Part shown: positions 32,311 to 37,132 of the stretch, piece by piece
Layout: the number at the start of each line of letters is the position of its first letter
Numbering within the stretch: the first letter of the stretch is position 1
Source of the DNA: Thermohalobaculum sp038524325
GTDB lineage: Bacteria; Pseudomonadota; Alphaproteobacteria; Rhodobacterales; Rhodobacteraceae
DNA length: 37,132 nt
Assembly: GCA_038524325.1 (NCBI GenBank)
Contig: JBCBIS010000012.1
Location: 1-37,132, forward strand
Direction of reading: 5' to 3'
The notes under the pieces: generated by a model
What the model saw: the letters and a program-made list of their open reading frames with translations, nothing else
Told to the model about the DNA's origin: nothing
Database searches by the model: none
Translations under genes and position numbers: made by a program

Positions 32311-33284
32311 CCATCCTGAGGGCCAGAGCACTTGGCTGCGGCCATTACCTGCCGGAACGGATCGTCACCAATGACGAGCTGGCCAAACGAATCGACACGT
32401 CGGACGAATGGATCCGCTCCCGCTCGGGCATCCGCCAGCGCCATGTCGCGGCGGAGGGCGAGAAAACCTCCGATCTGGCGATCCCTGCGGCCACGCGCGC
32501 ACTGGCGGCGGCGGGGCTTCAGGCCGCGGATATCGACGCGCTGATTATCGCCACGACCACGCCGGACCAGACCTTCCCATCGACCGCCACCCGGGTGCAA
32601 AACGCCATCGGTATGTCGGGCGGGTATGCCTTTGACATCCAAGCGGTCTGCGCCGGGTTCATGTATGCACTGGCCAATGCAAACGGGCTGATCCTGTCCG
32701 GCATGGCCGAGCGGGTCCTGGTGATCGGAGCCGAGACCTTCAGCCGGATCCTGAATTGGGAGGACCGAGCCACCTGTGTGCTGTTCGGCGATGGCGCGGG
32801 CGCCGTGGTGCTCGAGGCCTATCAGGGCGAAGGCACGCCCCGTGACCGCGGCGTGCTGGGCACCTGCCTACATTCCGACGGGGCGCATAACGAGATCCTC
32901 TATGTCGACGGCGGCCCCTCGGGCACGCAAACCACCGGCAAGGTGCGCATGCAGGGCCGCGAGGTGTTCCGCCATGCGGTCCAGAAGCTCTCCTCGGTCG
33001 CGGATGAAGTGATGGAGAAGGTCGGCGTCGAAAGCACCGATCTCGACTGGATCGTCCCGCATCAGGCGAATCTCCGCATCATCGAGGGGACCGCGAAGAA
33101 AGCCGGAGTGCCGATGGAGAAGGTGGTCGTGACGGTGCACGACCATGGCAACACATCGGCGGCATCTATCCCGCTCGCCCTATCAATTGCCGTTGCGGAC
33201 GGCCGAATCCAACCCGGGCATCTGATGCTGATGGAGGGGATCGGCGGCGGACTGGCCTGGGGGGCCGCCCTGCTGCGCTGGTGA
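32307..33284 (+). CDS. fabH: Beta-ketoacyl-ACP synthase III
   Basis: FabH condenses acetyl-CoA with malonyl-ACP to start each fatty acid. The 325-residue protein has the catalytic triad Cys115 (DIQAVCAGFMYAL), His252 (WIVPHQANLRI) and Asn282 (VHDHGNTSAASIP), plus the N-terminal ITNDELAKRIDTSDEWI-like region (VTNDELAKRIDTSDEWI) and the closing GGGLAWGAALLRW. It overlaps plsX and is followed after 125 bases by ihfA with its own promoter. Confidence 0.97.
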   Translation: MTILRARALGCGHYLPERIVTNDELAKRIDTSDEWIRSRSGIRQRHVAAEGEKTSDLAIPAATRALAAAGLQAADIDALIIATTTPDQTFPSTATRVQNAIGMSGGYAFDIQAVCAGFMYALANANGLILSGMAERVLVIGAETFSRILNWEDRATCVLFGDGAGAVVLEAYQGEGTPRDRGVLGTCLHSDGAHNEILYVDGGPSGTQTTGKVRMQGREVFRHAVQKLSSVADEVMEKVGVESTDLDWIVPHQANLRIIEGTAKKAGVPMEKVVVTVHDHGNTSAASIPLALSIAVADGRIQPGHLMLMEGIGGGLAWGAALLRW

Positions 33285-33329
33285 GGCGTTCCAAGCGCTG
33301 GATGCGTTAAGTCTTGCAAGTCATTGACA

Positions 33330-33358
33330 TTGACTCGTTTTCGCTTGCGCCGTTAAGG
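33330..33358 (+). promoter_or_regulatory. Candidate sigma-70 promoter of ihfA
   Basis: TTGACT (33330-33335) and TTAAGG (33353-33358) are separated by exactly 17 bases, 52 bases before the ihfA start. A second -35-like TTGACA directly precedes it (33324-33329). Confidence 0.45.
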
Positions 33359-33409
33359 TAACAGAAACGGCAAAGTCCGTGATGTTGATGTCGATAGGGA
33401 GTGTTGGTC

Positions 33410-33712
33410 ATGGCCGGGAAGACTTTGACCCGATCTGATTTGAGCGAAGCCGTTTACCGCGAAATCGGGCTCTCTCGGAACGAGTCATCGGAACTGGTCG
33501 AAAGCATTCTCGAACGCATCGCCGAGGCCTTGGTCAAGGGCGACAATGTCAAGATCTCGTCCTTTGGCACCTTCGCGTTGCGCGACAAGGGCGCCCGGAT
33601 CGGACGCAACCCGAAGACCGGCGAGGAAGTTCCGATCGATCCGCGACGGGTTTTGGTGTTCCGACCGTCTCACATTATGAAGGATCGGGTGAACAACGGA
33701 GGCGCCTCCTGA
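33410..33712 (+). CDS. ihfA: Integration host factor alpha subunit
   Basis: IHF alpha pairs with IHF beta to bend DNA at specific sites, affecting transcription, replication and recombination. The 100-residue protein starts MAGKTLTRSDLSEAVYREIG; the arm region reads KISSFGTFALRDKGARIGRN, followed by the P-containing tip PKTGEEVPIDPRRVLVFRPS. ATG 33410 follows AGGGAG; an in-frame start three codons earlier is less likely. Its stop overlaps the MerR-type gene by one base. Confidence 0.96.
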   Translation: MAGKTLTRSDLSEAVYREIGLSRNESSELVESILERIAEALVKGDNVKISSFGTFALRDKGARIGRNPKTGEEVPIDPRRVLVFRPSHIMKDRVNNGGAS

Positions 33713-34191
33713 TGGCAGACGCGGCCGACCGGCTGGGCCAAGGCAAGACGCAGAAATCGCCCGACGCTTTTCGAACCATTTCTGAAGTCGCCAGCGAGCT
33801 GGACCTGCCCCAGCACGTCCTGCGGTTTTGGGAGACCCGGTTCAACCAGATCAAGCCGCTGAAACGCGGCGGCGGCCGCCGACTCTATCGCCCCGACCAT
33901 GTGGCCCTGCTGCGCGGCATCCGCGCGCTGCTCTATGATGACGGGATGACGATCAAGGGCGTGCAGAAAGTGCTGCGAGAGAAGGGCATCAAGACCGTCA
34001 TCGCCCGGGGCGAAGCCGGCGCCAGCCTCGACCTCGCCACCCCCGGGGACACCGCCGCCCGCCTCGCCGCCCTGAAGGACCGCGTCGGCTCCGAAGCGGC
34101 GGTCGCGGCCCCGATCGACTCCGAGCGCGTCCAGGCCTCGATCACGCGCCTCGAGGCGCTCTTGGAACGGCTCGAAGGCGACCGCGAGTAA
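33712..34191 (+). CDS. MerR-family transcriptional regulator
   Basis: The 159-residue protein has an N-terminal MerR-type winged helix (FRTISEVASELDLPQHVLRF, FNQIKPLKRGGGRRLYRP, VALLRGIRALLYDDGMTIKG) followed by a helical tail without effector cysteines (ALKDRVGSEAAVAAP, SITRLEALLERLE, probably a short coiled coil). No metal or drug ligand site is seen. It starts in overlap with ihfA (TGATG) and the two are co-transcribed, as in many alphaproteobacteria. Its target genes are unknown. Confidence 0.9.
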   Translation: MADAADRLGQGKTQKSPDAFRTISEVASELDLPQHVLRFWETRFNQIKPLKRGGGRRLYRPDHVALLRGIRALLYDDGMTIKGVQKVLREKGIKTVIARGEAGASLDLATPGDTAARLAALKDRVGSEAAVAAPIDSERVQASITRLEALLERLEGDRE

Positions 34192-34246
34192 CGCCGTCGT
34201 TTCCAATTGCGAAACCCAACGCAGCCGCTATAACGCGGCACACGAA

Positions 34247-34323
34247 CGGGCTATAGCGCAGTCTGGTAGCGCGTCCGTCTGGGGGACGGAAGGTCGCAGG
34301 TTCAAGTCCTGCTAGCCCGACCA
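34247..34323 (+). tRNA. tRNA-Pro, anticodon GGG
   Basis: This 77-base cloverleaf has acceptor arms cgggcta/tagcccg, D arm gcgc/gcgc, anticodon arm tccgt/acgga with loop ctggggg (anticodon GGG at 34281-34283), T arm gcagg/cctgc with loop ttcaagt, discriminator A and an encoded CCA end (34321-34323). It lies 55 bases after the MerR-type gene and is followed at once by a terminator. Confidence 0.96.
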
Positions 34324-34328
34324 ATTTC

Positions 34329-34357
34329 CGCCAGCCGCCCCCAGCGGCTGGCGTTTT
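34329..34357 (+). terminator. Intrinsic terminator of the tRNA-Pro gene
   Basis: Perfect 10-base arms cgccagccgc and gcggctggcg enclose a 5-base loop, followed by tttt, 5 bases after the tRNA CCA. This is the best Rho-independent terminator in the window. Confidence 0.85.
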
Positions 34358-34380
34358 CACTCTCGCTGTTCCAATAAGAC

Positions 34381-35475
34381 ATGATGACCGAGACCCAAGG
34401 CGGCGTGCTGCCAGCCCAAACCCTTCGCCGGATGATTTCTGACGGCATGATCGAAGCCCGCGCCGATGACGGTGCGCCGCAGATCCAACCGGCCAGCCTC
34501 GATCTGCGTCTCGGGCGCCGGGCCTGGCGGGTGCGGGCGAGCTTTCTTGCCGGGCAAGGCAACACGGTGGCCAACCGTCTGGCGACCTTTGCGATGCACG
34601 AGATCGACCTGACCCCCGGCGCGGTTTTGGAGCGGGACTGCGTCTACCTCATCGAGATGCAGGAGCGGCTCGCCTTGCCGCCGGATATCTCCGCCTCGGC
34701 TAATGCGAAAAGCTCTACGGGGCGGCTCGATCTCTTCACCCGGCTGATCGCCGATGGGCAGACCGAGTTCGACCGGGTCGAGGCCGGCTATCACGGGCCA
34801 CTCTATGCCGAGATCAGCCCGCGCACCTTCTCGGTTCTGGTCCGCCCCGGAGATCGGCTTAATCAGATCCGCTTTGCCCAGGGCCGGGCGGTGTTTTCGG
34901 ACAGCGAGCTTGGCCTGCTCCATGCCCGCGAGCCACTGGTGAACGGGCCGGCGCTGATCGACGGGGGGCTGGGCTTCTCGGTCGATCTCACGCCGCGTGG
35001 GCCGGATGGCATTGTCGGCTGGCGGGCCCGGCGCAATGCGCCGCTGATCGATCTCAGCCGGATCGGCCATTACGACGTGGCCGAGTTTTGGGAGCCGGTG
35101 CGCCCCCATCCCGCGGGCGGCGTGATCCTCGACCCGGGCGCGTTCTACATCCTCGTAAGTCGCGAAGCAGTGAATGTCCCCCCCGAGACAGCGGCCGAGA
35201 TGGTACCTTACATGGCCGTCGCAGGCGAATTTCGGGTCCATTATGCGGGGTTCTTCGACCCGGGTTTCGGCCATCCCTCGACCGGGGGCTCGGGCTCACG
35301 CGGGGTGCTGGAGGTGCGCTGTCACGAGGCCCCCTTTGCGCTGGAGCACGGCCAGATGGTCGGCCGGCTGGTCTATGAGCGGATGGCAGAGGTGCCGGAC
35401 GTCCTCTACGGCCGCGATCTCGGCTCGAACTACCAGGGGCAAGAGCTCAAATTATCGAAGCATTTCCGGTCTTGA
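34381..35475 (+). CDS. dcd: dCTP deaminase, double-length alphaproteobacterial form
   Basis: The 364-residue protein deaminates dCTP to dUTP, supplying dTTP synthesis. It is about twice the length of the E. coli enzyme and consists of two Dcd/Dut-like halves. Half 1 has IQPASLDLRLG, ANAKSSTGRLDLFTRLIADG and GYHGPLYAEISPRTFSVLVR. Half 2 has GFFDPGFGHPSTGGSGSRGV and FALEHGQMVGRLVYERM. The first ATG (34381) or the next codon may start it; the ribosome site is weak. The stop overlaps a TTG start of the next gene. Confidence 0.92.
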   Translation: MMTETQGGVLPAQTLRRMISDGMIEARADDGAPQIQPASLDLRLGRRAWRVRASFLAGQGNTVANRLATFAMHEIDLTPGAVLERDCVYLIEMQERLALPPDISASANAKSSTGRLDLFTRLIADGQTEFDRVEAGYHGPLYAEISPRTFSVLVRPGDRLNQIRFAQGRAVFSDSELGLLHAREPLVNGPALIDGGLGFSVDLTPRGPDGIVGWRARRNAPLIDLSRIGHYDVAEFWEPVRPHPAGGVILDPGAFYILVSREAVNVPPETAAEMVPYMAVAGEFRVHYAGFFDPGFGHPSTGGSGSRGVLEVRCHEAPFALEHGQMVGRLVYERMAEVPDVLYGRDLGSNYQGQELKLSKHFRS

Positions 35476-35972
35476 GCACGGTCGCCGCGGCATCGGTGGT
35501 GGCGCTCGACGGGCCGATCGGGGTTGGCAAGACCACCCTGGGCCGCAGCGTCGCCGCGGAGTTGCAGCTTGGCTTCGTGGATGGAGACGATCATTCCGGC
35601 CCCGGCCCCTGGTTCCGCACGGGCCTGCAAACCTCCCGCCGGATCGTCGCCGCCTGCCATGCGGAGCTGGCGCAGCGCCCCGCGGTGATCCTGGCCTATC
35701 CGCTGCGCTGCATAAACTGGGTCTTCTATCGCGAGACGTTCCAGCGCGACGGAGTCCGGTTTCACTGCATCGGTCTGATCGCGAACTACGAGAGCCTCGT
35801 CTCCCGCACACGGGTTCTTTCGCCGCGAGAGATGCGGCGCGCAGCCGAGATGATTGCACAGGGATATGGGCAGCGCCCCTTCTCGGCGCTTCAGGTCCGC
35901 ACGGATCAGGGCGATTTTCAAAGTGTTGCCAGACGACTGGCCGAGCGTGTCAGGGCATTGACTGGGCACTAG
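35472..35972 (+). CDS. Small P-loop kinase-like NTPase
   Basis: The 166-residue protein has Walker A at 14-21 (GPIGVGKT) after a beta strand (VVALDG), an acidic loop FVDGDDHSGPGP where substrate-binding kinases place a DGD motif, and a C-terminal helix with basic residues. The size and motifs resemble shikimate/gluconate-type or zeta-toxin-like small kinases, but I cannot name the substrate. The start is TTG at 35472, overlapping the dcd stop (TTGA), implying coupled translation and a possible link to nucleotide metabolism. No clear ribosome site of its own is seen, and an internal start is possible. Confidence 0.6.
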   Translation: MSTVAAASVVALDGPIGVGKTTLGRSVAAELQLGFVDGDDHSGPGPWFRTGLQTSRRIVAACHAELAQRPAVILAYPLRCINWVFYRETFQRDGVRFHCIGLIANYESLVSRTRVLSPREMRRAAEMIAQGYGQRPFSALQVRTDQGDFQSVARRLAERVRALTGH

Positions 35973-36001
35973 ACGGACCTGCTGCGGAGGCTGATCGCCG
36001 G

Positions 36002-36511
36002 TCAGATCAGGGAAGTGGCCCCGTCCCGGCTCACCGTGGCTCTGTCATCGGCATCGCGGGCCGCCTGTATCGCTCGCCGGGTTCGTGCGGTCGTCGCCTC
36101 CGGCAACTGATCCGGATCGGCCCATCGGATCTCGGCAATCTCGGCGGAGTTGGCCATTCCCTTCTCCTCGGTCTCGGCCGCGTAGACGATGACGATATCC
36201 TCGCCCCAGTTCAGCCGGTGGCGATAGGCATCGACGATCCGGAGATGTCGCAGATCGGTGATCCCAACCTCCTCGGCCGTCTCCCGCGCCGCGGCAATCT
36301 CGGGAGGTTCGCGCCAGTCCACGGCCCCTCCAGGCAGCATCCAGGCGCACCGGTCGCCATAGCTGTGGCGGATCAGGCAGACCGCGCCATTGCGCGTCAC
36401 CACCATGCGCACTCCGAGGGTGCGCCCACCCAAAATCCCGATCAAACGGTGATTGACTGCGCGCCAGATGCCAAAGGCGGCAAAGGCCAGACGATAGGCA
36501 AACCCGGTCAT
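36002..36511 (-). CDS. NUDIX hydrolase
   Basis: The 169-residue protein has a perfect NUDIX box at 62-84 (GAVDWREPPEIAAARETAEE followed by VGI), with the metal-binding glutamates in RETAEEVG. NUDIX enzymes hydrolyse nucleoside diphosphates linked to another group, and the substrate is unknown. The first ~30 residues are hydrophobic and basic, possibly a membrane-associating helix. The start overlaps the end of scpB by 4 bases (ATGA), so the two genes are coupled. It is convergent with the P-loop kinase gene. Confidence 0.87.
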   Translation of the reverse strand: MTGFAYRLAFAAFGIWRAVNHRLIGILGGRTLGVRMVVTRNGAVCLIRHSYGDRCAWMLPGGAVDWREPPEIAAARETAEEVGITDLRHLRIVDAYRHRLNWGEDIVIVYAAETEEKGMANSAEIAEIRWADPDQLPEATTARTRRAIQAARDADDRATVSRDGATSLI

Positions 36512-37132
36512 GGGTCGCGGGGAGGGGCGCTCTCCTCGGCGAACATGTCCTCGGTATCCTCGCCGCCGGGCAGGTCCTCGTCGCGCCCCTGCGGCATCGC
36601 GTCCAGCAGGCCAGAGGCACGGAGCTCCTTGATCCCCGGCAGATCCCGCGCGCTCTCAAGTCCAAAATGGTCCAGGAAGGCCGGGGTCACAACGAAGGTC
36701 ACCGGGCGACCCGGGGTTTCGCGGCGGCGGCCGAGTTTGATCCAGTCAAGCTCCAGCAGCATGTCCAGCGTCCCGCGAGAGACGCTGACCCCGCGGATCT
36801 CCTCGATCTCGGCGCGTGTGACCGGTTGATGATAGGCGACGATCGCCAGGGTCTCGATGGCGGCGCGCGACAGCTTGCGCGTCTCGGTCGCCTGACGGCG
36901 CATCAGGAACCCCAGATCGGGCGCGGTGCGGAACGCCCAGCCGGTGCCCACACGCACCAGGGTCACGCCCCTGCCCTCATAACGTTTGCGGAGATATTCC
37001 AGCGCCTGGCCCGCATCCGACCCATGGGGCAGACGGTCTTCGAGTTGCGCGCGGCTGAGGGGTTCTGCAGCGGCGAACAGGATCGCCTCGACCATGCGTT
37101 CCTGCTCGGCCATGGGCGGCGCGTCGAACAGC
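36508..37132 (-). CDS. scpB: Segregation and condensation protein ScpB (start probably beyond the edge)
   Basis: ScpB binds ScpA and SMC to form the bacterial condensin. The visible protein has two winged-helix domains: MVEAILFAAAEPLSRAQLED, GWAFRTAPDLGFLMRR, and LSRAAIETLAIVAYHQPVTR with VSRGTLDMLLELDWIKLGRR, then an acidic tail (DLPGGEDTEDMFAEE). An ATG at 37113 could start it, but the frame stays open to the edge and the codons before it read LFDAPP, like the extra N terminus of related proteins, so the true start is probably outside. scpA would be expected just upstream. Confidence 0.92.
   Translation of the reverse strand, partial: LFDAPPMAEQERMVEAILFAAAEPLSRAQLEDRLPHGSDAGQALEYLRKRYEGRGVTLVRVGTGWAFRTAPDLGFLMRRQATETRKLSRAAIETLAIVAYHQPVTRAEIEEIRGVSVSRGTLDMLLELDWIKLGRRRETPGRPVTFVVTPAFLDHFGLESARDLPGIKELRASGLLDAMPQGRDEDLPGGEDTEDMFAEESAPPRDP

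Noticed and set aside
34142..34360. Minus-strand frame of 72 codons containing GLEPATFRPPDGRATRLRYSP
   Set aside because: This is the antisense reading of the tRNA-Pro gene and its surroundings. The same false peptide appears in many annotations wherever a tRNA is read backwards.

Overview
The window is chromosomal DNA from an alphaproteobacterium, most likely of the order Rhodobacterales (Rhodobacter/Roseobacter type). The grounds are the high G+C content, the short prolyl-tRNA synthetase, the double-length dCTP deaminase, a RibB fused to a degenerate RibA-like domain, and the gene orders nrdR-ribD ... ribE-ribB-ribH-nusB and yceD-rpmF-plsX-fabH-ihfA-merR. These come from recognising families and gene order by eye; no database search was run. 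Most of the window is housekeeping, with small accessory insertions between conserved genes.

Layout. 1-1509 (minus): a secreted Cache/PDC-type sensor and a chemoreceptor-like protein cut by the left edge. 1701-5142 (minus): lolD and lolC (lipoprotein release), a cluster of hairpins, then proS. 5267-11745 (minus): ppx, a two-gene insertion (an ACP-like DUF1493 protein and a small hydrophobic partner), ppk, hda and an AI-2E-type permease. 11746-12401 holds no gene I can support. 12402-13169 (minus) is nadK. Divergent from it is a protein with two tandem zinc-finger/HNH-like units, followed by glyA and an exported histidine phosphatase (plus). 16256-17410 (minus) carries two exported redox-type proteins, a cytochrome P460-like and a DM13 protein.

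17630-25289 is the riboflavin region: nrdR and ribD, then two capsule genes on the opposite strand (an outer-membrane export lipoprotein and a KpsS-like Kdo transferase), then ribE, a small unknown protein, ribB(X), ribH and nusB. 25317-29602 holds a DUF2268 metalloprotease, a cytochrome P450 whose 3' end overlaps bacterioferritin tail to tail, bacterioferritin with its ferredoxin Bfd, and a divergent MFS transporter. 29631-34323 holds bamE and, divergently, yceD, rpmF, plsX, fabH, ihfA, a MerR-type regulator and a tRNA-Pro(GGG) with a good terminator. 34381-37132 holds dcd, a P-loop kinase-like gene, a NUDIX hydrolase and scpB cut by the right edge.

How it works together. The ppk/ppx pair makes and degrades polyphosphate. 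The rib genes supply flavin, but the RibB here appears to lack GTP cyclohydrolase II residues, so that enzyme must be encoded elsewhere. PlsX and FabH begin phospholipid and fatty acid synthesis. Bfr and Bfd store and release iron. The least explained items are the tandem DHxPP protein at 13355-14113, the two-gene cassette between ppk and ppx, and the overlapping bfd/bfr/P450 arrangement. I saw no CRISPR array, insertion sequence, rRNA or prophage.
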